Positions 1-8,897 of a DNA stretch of 45,507 bases are shown here, piece after piece. Origin of the DNA: Gammaproteobacteria bacterium (GTDB lineage: Bacteria > Pseudomonadota > Gammaproteobacteria > WOZS01); the NCBI GenBank assembly GCA_011620135.1, contig WOZS01000038.1, positions 1 to 45,507 on the forward strand, written 5' to 3'. The notes beneath the pieces were generated by a model that ran no database searches, was not told where the DNA came from, and worked only from the letters and a program-made list of their open reading frames with translations. The position numbers and the translations under genes were made by a program. Every line of letters starts with the position of its first letter. The first letter of the stretch is position 1.

Positions 1-65
1 TCCTCACGCTGCTGGGGTACCTGCCCGGCATCATCCACGCCGTCTGGGTCATCACCAAGTACTGA
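1..65 (+). CDS. YqaE/Pmp3 family membrane peptide, C-terminal fragment
   Basis: Only the last 20 codons are inside the window, ending in TGA at 63-65. The visible residues (LTLLGYLPGIIHAVWVITKY) match the conserved second transmembrane helix and end of the YqaE/Pmp3 (UPF0057) family, very small two-helix inner membrane proteins of about 50-60 residues. Homologues in yeast and plants affect membrane potential and salt tolerance; the bacterial role is poorly defined. The start and promoter lie outside the window. The gene converges on the polyamine operon, with a hairpin between them. Confidence 0.85.
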   Translation, partial: LTLLGYLPGIIHAVWVITKY

Positions 66-69
66 GCGC

Positions 70-97
70 AAGGCAGCGCTGGCGCTGGGCGCCTTTT
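70..97 (+). terminator. probable Rho-independent terminator of the YqaE-like gene
   Basis: AAGGC (70-74) pairs with GCCTT (91-95), and AGCG (75-78) pairs with CGCT (83-86) around a CTGG loop. A small bulge sits on the 3' arm and TTTT (94-97) follows. It begins 5 bases after the stop codon and separates two convergent genes. The uneven stem lowers confidence. Confidence 0.5.
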
Positions 98-112
98 GCT
101 GCAAGGTTGCAG

Positions 113-1621
113 CTAGGGTGCCAGAGCCATCCAGGTGGTCTTGAGATCGGTGTATTTGTCCAGGGCATGCAGGGATTTGTCGCGCCCGAAACCAGAGTGG
201 CCAAACCCGCCGAAGGGCACGGTCATGTCCCCTTCCTCGAAGCAATTGACCCACACCGTTCCGGCGCGCAGCTCCCTGGCAAAACGGTGCGCCCGGTTCA
301 GATCGGCGGTCCACACAGCCGCCGCGAGACCATAGAGCGTGCCATTGGCGATGGCAAGCGCTTCTGCCTCGCCACGAAAGGACAGGACGGCCAGCACCGG
401 CCCGAAGACCTCCTCCTGCGCCAGCACCGAGCGTGGCTCCACCCCATCGAAGATGGTGGGCGCAACGAACCAGCCCCCGGTCTCCTGACGACACTGCCTG
501 CCGCCAGTCAGCAACCGCGCGCCATCTGCCTGTGCCTGCCGGATAGAACCCAGCACCCGCTCGAGCTGTGCGGCGCTCACCAGCGCCCCCATGCGGGTGG
601 CCGGATCCAAGGGATCGCCAGGTTCGTAGCGCCTGGCCTGTTCCATGAGCAGTTCCAGGAATGGTGAGGCGATGGCTGCGTCCAGCAACAGGCGGCTGCC
701 GGCGCTGCACATCTCGCCCTGGTTGAAGAAGATGGCGTCTGCCGCCGCAGCAGCGGCTCGGCTGAGATCGGGACAGTCGGCAAACACCACATGGGCTGTC
801 TTGCCGCCACATTCCAACCAGACCCGCTTCATGTTGGAAGCGCCGGCATAGCCCAAAAACAACTTGCCCACCTCTGTGGAACCGGTGAAGGCCACACAAT
901 CCACATCATCATGCAGCCCCAGGGCGGCCCCGGTGGTGGGCCCATCGCCACAGACCACCTGCAGCACGCCGGGGGGGATACCAGCCTCCATGGCCAGCTC
1001 GCCCAAGCGCAGCGCGCTCAATGGCGACTGCTCGGCGGGCTTGAGCACCACGCTGTTGCCGGTGGCCAGTGCCGGGGCCACCTTCCAGGCCGCCATGTGC
1101 AACGGGAAGTTCCACGGCACCACCGCCGCTACCACGCCCAGGGGCTCCCGGGTCACCATGGCCAGGGCCTCTGGGGGAACAGGCGCCAGTTGGTCGTAGA
1201 CCTTGTCTGCAGCCTCGCCATACCAGGCGAAGGTGCGGGCGGCGGCGCGCAGGTCCACAGCCAGGCTATCGGCGATGGGCTTGCCCACGCACAGCGTCTC
1301 CAGCAGCGCCAGTTCATCACGGTGCGCCTCCAGCAGAGCCGCCAGGTGCAGCAGGCGGCGGCCCCGCTCCCGGGGCGATACCTTGCGCCAGCGACCATCG
1401 GCAAAAGCGGCCCGGGCGCCAGCCACGGCTCGGTCCACATCTTCTTTGCCGGCCAGTGCCATCTGGGCCAATACCGTACCTGTGGCCGGATTGTAGACCG
1501 GCAGGGTTTCACCGGAAAGGGCCTGGCACATGGCGCCATCCACAAACAGGCCGCAGGGCAAAGTCAGGCGCCGGGCACGCTCGGCCCAGCGCTCGCGGTC
1601 TTCATGTGTGGCTTGCGTCAT
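113..1621 (-). CDS. puuC: gamma-glutamyl-gamma-aminobutyraldehyde dehydrogenase (PuuC-like)
   Basis: A 502-residue NAD(P)-dependent aldehyde dehydrogenase, full length for the family. Visible motifs are the VPWNF segment (Asn171), the FTGSTEVGK nucleotide-binding loop, catalytic Glu270 in LECGGK, nucleophile Cys305 in FNQGEMCSAG, and a C-terminal GDMTVPFGGFGHSGFGRDKS stretch much like E. coli PuuC. In polyamine breakdown the enzyme oxidises gamma-glutamyl-gamma-aminobutyraldehyde, or 4-aminobutyraldehyde produced by a transaminase, to the acid. It is the last gene of the operon, 25 bases after puuA, with a GGGGGAAA ribosome site before the ATG. Related PauC/KauB-type dehydrogenases accept several aminoaldehydes, so exact substrate preference is inferred from the neighbours. 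Confidence 0.9.
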   Translation of the reverse strand: MTQATHEDRERWAERARRLTLPCGLFVDGAMCQALSGETLPVYNPATGTVLAQMALAGKEDVDRAVAGARAAFADGRWRKVSPRERGRRLLHLAALLEAHRDELALLETLCVGKPIADSLAVDLRAAARTFAWYGEAADKVYDQLAPVPPEALAMVTREPLGVVAAVVPWNFPLHMAAWKVAPALATGNSVVLKPAEQSPLSALRLGELAMEAGIPPGVLQVVCGDGPTTGAALGLHDDVDCVAFTGSTEVGKLFLGYAGASNMKRVWLECGGKTAHVVFADCPDLSRAAAAAADAIFFNQGEMCSAGSRLLLDAAIASPFLELLMEQARRYEPGDPLDPATRMGALVSAAQLERVLGSIRQAQADGARLLTGGRQCRQETGGWFVAPTIFDGVEPRSVLAQEEVFGPVLAVLSFRGEAEALAIANGTLYGLAAAVWTADLNRAHRFARELRAGTVWVNCFEEGDMTVPFGGFGHSGFGRDKSLHALDKYTDLKTTWMALAP

Positions 1622-1646
1622 GCGCTTTCCCCCTGATGCACGATCA

Positions 1647-3026
1647 TCAGGCGCGCTCCAGGCCCCAGGCGTATTCCAGAGGATGGAAGGCGGCCTGGTA
1701 ACGCCGCATCTCGCCCCGCTTGACGGTGGTCAGCACACGCACGAACTCGGCACCGAGGCGCTCCCGCAGCACACGGCCATTGGCCAGATCCTCCACCGCT
1801 TTCCCCCAGTGCAGCGTGAGCTGGGCAAGCGTGCCCTCGCAGGCATTGCCGCTGACAGCAGGTGGCGGCGGCAAGGCACGCTCCATGCCCTGCAGCATGC
1901 CCTGCAGCATGGCCGCCAGCACCAGATAGGGGTTGGCGTCGGCACCGGGCAGGCGATGCTCGATGCGCATATCATCGGCGGTGGACCGTGGAATGCGCAG
2001 GGCGGCCGTGCGATTGTTTTCCGCCCAGCAAGGCACCACGGGCGCATAGGTGCCCGCCTCGAAGCGCCGGTATGAATTGGCATGGGGAGCGAACAACAGC
2101 ATGGCTTCCTCCAGTGTCGCCAGCAGACCGGCCAGGGCATGGCCCAGCCGCGGGTTATCGCAGCCGGCCATGATGTTGTTGCCCTGTTGATCAACGAGAC
2201 TCACATGCACATGCATGCCCGATCCCGCCAGCTCTGGAAAGGGCTTGGCCATGAACGTGGCATGCAAACCATGGCGACGCGCCACACCCTTGATGAGCCG
2301 CTTGAGCAGCAGGGCGTCTTCCGCAGCCCGCAGGGCATCGCGCCGATAGCGCAGGTTGACCTCGAACTGCCCCGGGGCGTTTTCGGCCACGATGCCTTCC
2401 AGCTCCAGGCCCTGTAGCCTGCTGGCGCCGGCTACGTCATCAAAGAAAAGCTCGTGCTCGCCCAGGCATTCCAGGTCATAGACCTGCAGGGCTCCTCCTT
2501 GCTTCAGGCTATCTGCAGCTATGGTGTTGCAGGCCGGATGAAGCCGGCCCGCCTCATCCTGGCGGTAAAGATAGAACTCGAGCTCGAAGGCGGCCTGGGC
2601 CTGAATGCCCAGGGCAGCAAAGGCGGCAACAGCATGTTCAGCCACGGTGCGCGGATCGGCAAAGAAGCCCTGGGCGCCATCGCGCATGGTGAGCAGCACC
2701 TGGGCTGCCGGCTGGCGGCTCCAGGGGATGGGAGCGAGCGTCTGCTCCAGGGGAACACAGCGGTAATCCCGATCGCCGCATTCCAAGGCAAGTCCAGTGC
2801 CGTCCACGGTGCTCCCGGTGACATCGAGAGCAAAGATGGCGCTGGGCAGGCTGACGCCTTCTTCCATCACCTTGTCCAACATGGCCATCGGCAGGCGCTT
2901 GCCGCGCAGCTGGCCATGGAGATCGGGCAATATCACCTCCAGGAATTGCGCTTCTTCCCGGAGAAGACGCCGCGACTCCAATGAATCTTCCAGCGCCGTT
3001 GGCAATAACATGCTCTCGGTAGACAT
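1647..3026 (-). CDS. puuA: glutamine synthetase family, gamma-glutamylpolyamine synthetase (PuuA/SpuB-like)
   Basis: About 459 residues. The fold is that of glutamine synthetase: an N-terminal beta-grasp part with the DLHGQLRGKRLP signature typical of PuuA, then the catalytic domain with the GMHVHVSL metal-binding segment and NSYRRFE. Members ligate glutamate to putrescine or another polyamine using ATP. The start is uncertain: ATG at 3026 lies 2 bases beyond the aminotransferase stop, whereas an in-frame GTG at 3035 would overlap that stop; a GGGGTG ribosome site suits either. Directly upstream is a SpuC-type aminotransferase and downstream PuuC, so a polyamine role is much likelier than ammonia assimilation. 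The usual partners PuuB (oxidase) and PuuD (hydrolase) are not in the window. Confidence 0.88.
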   Translation of the reverse strand: MSTESMLLPTALEDSLESRRLLREEAQFLEVILPDLHGQLRGKRLPMAMLDKVMEEGVSLPSAIFALDVTGSTVDGTGLALECGDRDYRCVPLEQTLAPIPWSRQPAAQVLLTMRDGAQGFFADPRTVAEHAVAAFAALGIQAQAAFELEFYLYRQDEAGRLHPACNTIAADSLKQGGALQVYDLECLGEHELFFDDVAGASRLQGLELEGIVAENAPGQFEVNLRYRRDALRAAEDALLLKRLIKGVARRHGLHATFMAKPFPELAGSGMHVHVSLVDQQGNNIMAGCDNPRLGHALAGLLATLEEAMLLFAPHANSYRRFEAGTYAPVVPCWAENNRTAALRIPRSTADDMRIEHRLPGADANPYLVLAAMLQGMLQGMERALPPPPAVSGNACEGTLAQLTLHWGKAVEDLANGRVLRERLGAEFVRVLTTVKRGEMRRYQAAFHPLEYAWGLERA

Positions 3027-3028
3027 GA

Positions 3029-4435
3029 TCAACACACCCCAAGCTCCCGGGCTGTCTGATCCAGCACCTGCTGTGCCTTTTCGAGCAGCTCATCGATATG
3101 CTGCGGCTCGATGATCAAAGGAGGTGCCATGATCATGGTATCGCGCACCGCGCGCATCACCAAGCCCTTTTCAAAGCATAGATCACGGCAGCGCTGGCCA
3201 ACCTTGCCCACCTCCGCAAAGGGAGCCAGTGTGTTCTTGTGAGCCACGAGTTCGATGGCCGCCAGGAGCCCCAAACTACGCACCTCGCCCACCAGGGGAT
3301 GATCCTGCAAGGCGGCAAGACGCCCGGCCAGCTGACCACCCATCTCCCTGGCGTTGGCCACCAGACCCTCGCGCTGGATGATGCGCAGGTTCTCCAGGGC
3401 CACGGCACAGGCCACAGGGTGGCCCGAGGTGGTGAACCCATGACAGAACTCACCGCCTTTTTCCAGCAGGGTGCGCGCCACCCGGTTACCCACCAGGACT
3501 GCGGCGATGGGCATGTATCCCGAGGCAAGACCCTTGGCGACCGTCATCAGGTCGGGCCTGATGCCATAGTGGTGGCTGGCAAACCACCATCCGGTGCGGC
3601 CAAAGCCGGTGATCACCTCATCGGCAATGAGCAGGATGCCATGGCGATCACAGATGTCCTGTACCGCTGGCCAATAGCTCTGGGGGGGGATGATCATGCC
3701 TCCCGAGCCCTGGATGGGTTCGGCGATGAAGGCTGCCACCCTGTCGGCACCCATCTCCTGGATCTTGTCTTCCAGCGCCTGGGCGGCAAGCAGGCCGAAG
3801 GCGTGCGGGTCGGGTGCCTCGGGCAACAGTCTGCCGATGCCAAACCAGTAGGGGGCCATCACATGGGCCACATCCGGCAGCGGCAGGCCGCCTTGGGTGT
3901 GCATGTGAGCACCCGAAAGGCTCGCCGCCATCATGGTGCTGCCATGGTAGCCATGCTGGCGGCCAATGATCACCCGGCGTTGTGGCTGGCCCTGCAGCGC
4001 CCAGTAATGCCGCACCATGCGGACAATGGTGTCGTTGGCCTCCGAACCGGAATTGGTATAGAACACATGCTCGAGGCCACCGCCGGCCAGCTCGCAGAGC
4101 AGTTGGGCCAGTTCCACGGCCGGCTGGGTGGTGGTCTTGAAGAAGTGGTTGTAATAGGGCAGGTCCTGCATCTGCCGGGCAGCCGCCGCCACCAGTTCCC
4201 TGCGGCCATAGCCCACCGCCGTACACCACAGGCCGGACATGGCATCCAGGATGCGATTCCCGTCGCTGTCCCAGATATAGACCCCTTCCCCATGGGTAAT
4301 GATGCGGCTGCCGCCCTCCCGGGCCAGCGCCTGGGTATCGGTGAAGGGATGGAGATGATGAGCGAGATCGCTTTGGCGCAGTGCTGTGGCATCCACGGCG
4401 GGCACTGCTTGCAAGATGGCATCGCGGGAGGTCAT
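3029..4435 (-). CDS. spuC: class III aminotransferase, putrescine/polyamine:pyruvate type (SpuC-like)
   Basis: A 468-residue fold-type I PLP aminotransferase. It shows the cofactor-phosphate segment NSGSEAND (128-135), Asp272 in [13 protein letters not shown], and the Schiff-base lysine K301 in [10 protein letters not shown]. The length and the [10 protein letters not shown] and HPFTDT stretches resemble Pseudomonas SpuC, which moves an amino group from putrescine (and related amines) to pyruvate, giving 4-aminobutyraldehyde. The start is ATG at 4435 with an AAGGAGT ribosome site; the frame stays open further upstream but that part is not protein-like. It lies 25 bases after the binding-protein gene and two bases before puuA. 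Other omega-amine transaminases look similar, so the substrate rests mainly on operon context. Confidence 0.88.
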   Translation of the reverse strand: MTSRDAILQAVPAVDATALRQSDLAHHLHPFTDTQALAREGGSRIITHGEGVYIWDSDGNRILDAMSGLWCTAVGYGRRELVAAAARQMQDLPYYNHFFKTTTQPAVELAQLLCELAGGGLEHVFYTNSGSEANDTIVRMVRHYWALQGQPQRRVIIGRQHGYHGSTMMAASLSGAHMHTQGGLPLPDVAHVMAPYWFGIGRLLPEAPDPHAFGLLAAQALEDKIQEMGADRVAAFIAEPIQGSGGMIIPPQSYWPAVQDICDRHGILLIADEVITGFGRTGWWFASHHYGIRPDLMTVAKGLASGYMPIAAVLVGNRVARTLLEKGGEFCHGFTTSGHPVACAVALENLRIIQREGLVANAREMGGQLAGRLAALQDHPLVGEVRSLGLLAAIELVAHKNTLAPFAEVGKVGQRCRDLCFEKGLVMRAVRDTMIMAPPLIIEPQHIDELLEKAQQVLDQTARELGVC

Positions 4436-4460
4436 GGATGACTCCTTGAGGTTCGACGGA

Positions 4461-5549
4461 TCACTGCGCCTGGATGGCGCCCCAGATCTGGTTGTATAGC
4501 CTGAGCTCGCTGCCCACCAGCTGCGGTAGACGATGCAGGCGCCGCCAGTCATCCTGACTAGGGGTGATCAACGGCGAGCGCAGCGCTGCATCCAGATGGG
4601 ATTGGGCTGCGGCATTGGGTGTGGCGTAATGGGTGAAGTTGGCGAGCTCCGCTCCCTGTTTCGCATCCAGCACATGGTTGATGAAGGCCATGGCGAGTTC
4701 GGGATGGGGAGCCCTGGCGGGCACGGCCATGTTGTCCACCCAGATGTTGGCACCCTCCTTGGGCAGCACGAAGCGCAGATGCTCGTAGAGCTTGGGATTC
4801 TGGGCATTGAAAAAGGCAAAATCGCCATTGTAGACCATGGCCGCAGCGAGCGTGCCGTTTTCCAGCTGATGGATGGCCGGCGTGCCGTCCTGGAAGCCCA
4901 CCATGTTCTTGCGTTTCTTGGTGTCGCGGATCAATTGGGCGGCCTTGAGCCAGGCCTCCTTGCCCGTACAGGCAAAGCCAAGATCGAGGTAGGCACAGGC
5001 CGCCCCCATGGTCTCCATGCCGCTGCCGCCCATCACGGCAAAGGGATAGTCCGGATTGACCTTTTGGTCGAACAGGATGGCCCAGCTGGGCTCTGCCCCG
5101 GCTGGCAGCTTGATCTTGCGGTCATCGTAGGCAATACCGGTAGTACCCCACAGATAAGGCGCGGTATAGTCCCCCTGAGGATCACTGGCATCGGCGGCAA
5201 AGGTGGGCATGAGGTTCCTGAGATTGGGAATCCTGGCCCTGTCCAGCTTGCGCAGCAGCTTTTCTTGGACCATGCGCTTGACGATGTATTCGGAGGGCAC
5301 CACCACATCGTACTGGCTGGTGCCGCCAGCCTTGAGTTTGCTCATGAGTTCGCCCAGCGAGGTAAAATAGCTCTGCACCACCTGGCAATGGCATTGCGCC
5401 TCGAAATCCGCAATGACCTTGGGCGACATGTATTCCGCCCAGTTCATCAGATAGAGCCTATCGCCCCCAGCTGGCGCTGCCGGCCGGGCCTGCGCCAGGT
5501 CCCCCGCAACCAACAATCCCAACAGAACCCAGCGGATCATCCCCGGCAT
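4461..5549 (-). CDS. potF: periplasmic polyamine-binding protein (PotF/SpuD-like)
   Basis: A 362-residue extracellular solute-binding protein. The N-terminus has a hydrophobic stretch (about residues 5-20) ending near an AQA-type signal peptidase site. The mature protein opens with [19 protein letters not shown], the conserved start of the PotD/PotF family, and keeps the [17 protein letters not shown] segment that lines the polyamine site. It should deliver putrescine or spermidine to the PotHI permeases. Start ATG 5549 has a GAGGG ribosome site and follows the potI stop by 2 bases. Pseudomonas spu loci carry two binding proteins (SpuD, SpuE); only one is present here, and whether it prefers putrescine or spermidine cannot be told by eye. 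Confidence 0.9.
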   Translation of the reverse strand: MPGMIRWVLLGLLVAGDLAQARPAAPAGGDRLYLMNWAEYMSPKVIADFEAQCHCQVVQSYFTSLGELMSKLKAGGTSQYDVVVPSEYIVKRMVQEKLLRKLDRARIPNLRNLMPTFAADASDPQGDYTAPYLWGTTGIAYDDRKIKLPAGAEPSWAILFDQKVNPDYPFAVMGGSGMETMGAACAYLDLGFACTGKEAWLKAAQLIRDTKKRKNMVGFQDGTPAIHQLENGTLAAAMVYNGDFAFFNAQNPKLYEHLRFVLPKEGANIWVDNMAVPARAPHPELAMAFINHVLDAKQGAELANFTHYATPNAAAQSHLDAALRSPLITPSQDDWRRLHRLPQLVGSELRLYNQIWGAIQAQ

Positions 5550-5551
5550 GC

Positions 5552-6397
5552 CTATGCCCTCACCATATATATTGTTCTGCGAGCCGCCCTGGCACGCCGT
5601 GCTGCGATGCTGCGGCTGATGCCGTTGGCGAGTGCCAGAACCGCCACCAAGCCAACCAACAGCGTGGCCAAGGCGTTGATCTCCGGTGTCACGCCGCGCT
5701 TGGTCACGGCACTGTAGATGTAGATGGGCAACGTGATGGTATCCGGACCCGTGGTAAAGAAGCTCACGCCGAAATCATCCACCGACAACGTCACCGCCAG
5801 CAGAAAGCCGCCCAGCACCCCAGGCCAGATCGAGGGCCAGACCACGCTGTTGAAAGCCCGCACCGGATGAGCGTAGAGATCGGCGGCGGCATCCAGCAGC
5901 GCCGGGTCCAGCCGGGCGAGCACCGCATGCACCGTCAAGGCCACAAAGGGAATCTGGAAGGTGACATGGGCAATGAACACAGTCCAGAAACTCAGGGGGA
6001 AAAAACCAACAGCCTCATGCATGAGATAGAAAAACAGCATCTGGGAGATGCCGAAGGCCACATCGGGCAGGATCATGGGCAGATAGATCAGCAGGCCCAG
6101 CCACAGCAGGCCGCCCAGCCTGTAGCGATACATGCCATAGGCGAGCAGCGTGCCCAGACAGGTGGACGTGGCCGCCGAGGCACCGGCCAGCCAGACGCTG
6201 CGCCAGATGATGGTCATGAGCCCCTGGTCCTGAAACAACTGTTGATACCAGGTGAGCGTCAGGCCGTGCCAGCCCGGCACGCGACCCCCCGTAGCCAGGG
6301 AATAGATTGCCACCACCAGCAGCGGTACATAGAGCAGCACGAAGATGGTCATGCTGTGGCACCACAGCCACAACCGCACGCCGTGCCCATATCTCAT
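5552..6397 (-). CDS. potI: polyamine ABC transporter inner membrane permease (PotI-like)
   Basis: A 281-residue permease, the length usual for PotI. Hydrophobic segments span about six helices, with the cytoplasmic EAA-type loop after LLDAAADLYAHP, which couples to the ATPase. It forms the membrane channel together with PotH. The start is ATG at 6397, which overlaps the potH stop in an ATGA arrangement typical of translational coupling; a longer open frame upstream runs through potH coding sequence and is not part of the gene. A GGTGGT ribosome site precedes the ATG. Confidence 0.9.
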   Translation of the reverse strand: MRYGHGVRLWLWCHSMTIFVLLYVPLLVVAIYSLATGGRVPGWHGLTLTWYQQLFQDQGLMTIIWRSVWLAGASAATSTCLGTLLAYGMYRYRLGGLLWLGLLIYLPMILPDVAFGISQMLFFYLMHEAVGFFPLSFWTVFIAHVTFQIPFVALTVHAVLARLDPALLDAAADLYAHPVRAFNSVVWPSIWPGVLGGFLLAVTLSVDDFGVSFFTTGPDTITLPIYIYSAVTKRGVTPEINALATLLVGLVAVLALANGISRSIAARRARAARRTIYMVRA

Positions 6398-7296
6398 AGG
6401 ACCACCATATCGCCGCGGCTTCCCAGGCGACGCATGAACACCACGGCCAGCAGGGTCAGCGCCAGCATGATCAGCGTCAGGGCCGCCCCATAGGGCCAAT
6501 CGCCGCTCAACGTGAATTGGTTGGCGATGAGGTTTCCCAGCATGGCAGCCTTGTTGCCGCCGAGCAGCTGGGGGACCACGAAATTGCCGAAGGCCGGTAT
6601 CAACACCAGGATGACTCCCGAAAGCAGCCCCGGATAGGTCTGCGGTAACACCGCATGACGGAACAGCCGCCAGCCCCTGGCATAGAGATCGCTGCCGGCC
6701 TCCAGCAACGTCCAGTCGATGCGCTGCGCCGCAGCATACAGTGGCACCACCATGTATGGAATAAAATTATATATCAAGCCAAGGAATACCGCCACATGGC
6801 CAGGATACAACCCCAGGTGCGCCGGCACCAAGCCGACCTGTTGCGCCAGGCGCGACAGCAGTGTCTCGGGGCCGAGCAACTGCATCCAGGCATAGGCCCG
6901 CACCACCTGGTTGGTCCATGATGGCACCACCACAGCCAACAGCAACAGGCCCCGCCAGGCCGCAGAACGGCTCAGGATGAAAAACACCACGCCATAGGCC
7001 AGCACGGCACAGGAGGCCGTCGCCACCAACGCCTGCACCACCGAGCGCGCCAGGGCGCGCAGGTTGCCATCGCTGAAGCCCAGGATCCCAAAGCCCAGCG
7101 CCTGGCGCAGACCTTCCAGGGAAGGCGGCCAAGTAGGTGTGCCCTGCAGGTCCGTGCTGGCAAAGGCCAGCAGCACCACCAGGATCACCGGCAGCAAAAG
7201 AAAGAAGGCAAGCCATCCGGCCCCCGGCATGATGGTCGTTGCCAGGGCGACGAGGTGCCAGCGGCCATGGGGTAACATGCGGTTCATGCTGGCCAT
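6394..7296 (-). CDS. potH: polyamine ABC transporter inner membrane permease (PotH-like)
   Basis: A 300-residue permease. After a short cytoplasmic N-terminus there is a strong first helix (about residues 24-45), a periplasmic loop, and further helices. The ATPase-docking loop reads LLEAGSDLYARGWRLFRHAV. PotH-type proteins pair with PotI to form the translocation path for putrescine or spermidine. The gene follows the ATPase gene by 25 bases and overlaps potI by 4 bases. ATG at 7287 is an alternative start three codons downstream. Confidence 0.9.
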   Translation of the reverse strand: MASMNRMLPHGRWHLVALATTIMPGAGWLAFFLLLPVILVVLLAFASTDLQGTPTWPPSLEGLRQALGFGILGFSDGNLRALARSVVQALVATASCAVLAYGVVFFILSRSAAWRGLLLLAVVVPSWTNQVVRAYAWMQLLGPETLLSRLAQQVGLVPAHLGLYPGHVAVFLGLIYNFIPYMVVPLYAAAQRIDWTLLEAGSDLYARGWRLFRHAVLPQTYPGLLSGVILVLIPAFGNFVVPQLLGGNKAAMLGNLIANQFTLSGDWPYGAALTLIMLALTLLAVVFMRRLGSRGDMVVL

Positions 7297-7321
7297 CGCG
7301 CCGCGCTCACATATCGGGCAC

Positions 7322-8506
7322 TCATTGCGCCAACACCACCACGCAGTCGGCCTCGATCACCACGGTGACCGCCTCTCCCTGACGCCACCTTGCCCGGCCG
7401 GGTGCATCGTTCATCAGCTGGGCCGTCCATGACACGCCACCAAAATCCAGTTGCAACTGGCTTATGGCACCCATGTAGAGGTTTTCCCTGACCGCAGCGC
7501 GCAGCACGGAGCTGGTTTGCTCCTGGTTTCCCGGTGGACCCGGGGTATCGCCCGGAAGTATTCGGATTTTCTCGGGACGCACCATCGCCCAGCAAGGGGC
7601 TTGTGGCAACGGCTGCATGGTGGTGAACAAAGGACCGATGGCGGTCTCGAGACGCAGCACCTGCCCGCTTCCTGCAACCTGGCTTACGGCATCAATGGCA
7701 ATCATGTTGGCAAGGCCCAGAAATCCAGCCACGAAGCCGCTGCGGGGCCGTTCGTAGACCTCTGCCACGGCACCTTGCTGCTGGATGGTGCCGTGGTGCA
7801 TCACAGCCAGCCGATCGCTCATCACCAGGGCTTCCTGCTGGTCGTGGGTCACGAACACGAACGTCATGCCCAGACGGCGCTGCATGCGCAGCAGCTCCAG
7901 CTGCAGCGTCTGGCGCAACTGGGCATCCAGGGCCGAAAGCGGCTCATCCAACAGCAGCACCTGGGGTTCGTTGACCAGCGCCCGGGCCAAGGCCACCCGC
8001 TGGCGTTGTCCACCGGACAGTTGGAGCGGCTTGCGCTGCGCCAGTGGCTCAAGACGCATCATCTCCAGCATGGCGGCCACCCTGGCGCTGCGCTGGGGGG
8101 CAGGCATGCGGCGCATGCGCAAACCAAAGGCTATGTTATCGGCCACGTTCAGATGGGGAAAAAGGGCGTAGGACTGAAAAACGGTATTTACCGGGCGCGC
8201 GTTGGCGGGAATCCCCTCCATGGCCATCCCACCGATGACAATGCGTCCTGCGTCCGGCTGCTCGAGTCCTGCCAGCAGGCGCAGCAAGGTGGTCTTGCCG
8301 CAGCCCGAAGGGCCGAGCAGCGTGAAGAATTCGCCCTGCCTGATCTGCAAGGTGACATCGTCCACCACCAGGGACGTCCCATCGTAGCTCTTGGAAAGGC
8401 CGTGCATCTCCACGACGCCATGGGTAGGCACAACCTGGGCTGCGGATGCGCCATGGACATGTCCTGCGACCAGGGGCGTCTGTTCGCTCTTGCCGCGGCG
8501 CTGCAT
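7322..8506 (-). CDS. potG: polyamine ABC transporter ATP-binding protein (PotG/PotA-like)
   Basis: ATPase of the import system and first gene of the operon. Walker A is GPSGCGKT (residues 65-72 from the chosen start), followed by the Q-loop in VFQSYALFPH, the signature LSGGQRQRVALARAL, Walker B VLLLDEPLSALD, and the switch histidine in VTHDQQEA. The C-terminal third is the TOBE-type regulatory domain (AMVRPEKIRI). The start is unclear: ATG 8506 gives 394 residues and a leader length like SpuF; ATG 8530 and TTG 8563 are in-frame alternatives, the last with a GGAGG only two bases away. The TLLGPSGCGKTTLLRLLAG stretch looks as much like PotA as PotG. The promoter should lie in 8507-8897. Confidence 0.88.
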   Translation of the reverse strand: MQRRGKSEQTPLVAGHVHGASAAQVVPTHGVVEMHGLSKSYDGTSLVVDDVTLQIRQGEFFTLLGPSGCGKTTLLRLLAGLEQPDAGRIVIGGMAMEGIPANARPVNTVFQSYALFPHLNVADNIAFGLRMRRMPAPQRSARVAAMLEMMRLEPLAQRKPLQLSGGQRQRVALARALVNEPQVLLLDEPLSALDAQLRQTLQLELLRMQRRLGMTFVFVTHDQQEALVMSDRLAVMHHGTIQQQGAVAEVYERPRSGFVAGFLGLANMIAIDAVSQVAGSGQVLRLETAIGPLFTTMQPLPQAPCWAMVRPEKIRILPGDTPGPPGNQEQTSSVLRAAVRENLYMGAISQLQLDFGGVSWTAQLMNDAPGRARWRQGEAVTVVIEADCVVVLAQ

Positions 8507-8897
8507 CAACCTGGCACCCAAGATGGCCATGCCCGAACATGGAGCAAAAACAATGCCATGCAAGGCCTCCAGCAGTCAGTCCTTAATGTGATGCAGGCTC
8601 CAGATGTCTTTTTAGGTCTTTCCCAGGATTCCCCGGATCCTCATGCATATCGCGACCCATTCTATACCAGCACCATGCACCATCGCCCCTACCGGCTGCC
8701 CCCGAGCCCACCATCCTCAGTCCTGGCCGTGGGTGACAGGGGCGGGGCTGCCTTGATCCATCGCCGGCCAGCAACAGCTGTCGATGCCAGCATGGGTCAT
8801 TCCAGGCAATCCAGCCAGAGAGGTGCCGCCCTTCCAAGGGGGCGTGGCGTGACATAGCATAAAGCTTGCCAAAGGATGAATGTCTTGAAAAAATAGC
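8507..8897. other. divergent intergenic region between potG and the dmeF-like gene
   Basis: About 390 bases with no convincing gene (part may be the potG leader if an upstream start is used). It must hold the promoters of both the polyamine operon (leftward) and the metal exporter (rightward). A possible hairpin lies at about 8825-8848 (GCCGCCC pairing with GGGCG-T-GGC, one base bulged) upstream of the metal exporter; it could be an operator or a leader structure. An AAAGGATG sequence lies some 20 bases before the dmeF-like ATG. I could not assign -35/-10 boxes with confidence. Confidence 0.4.
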
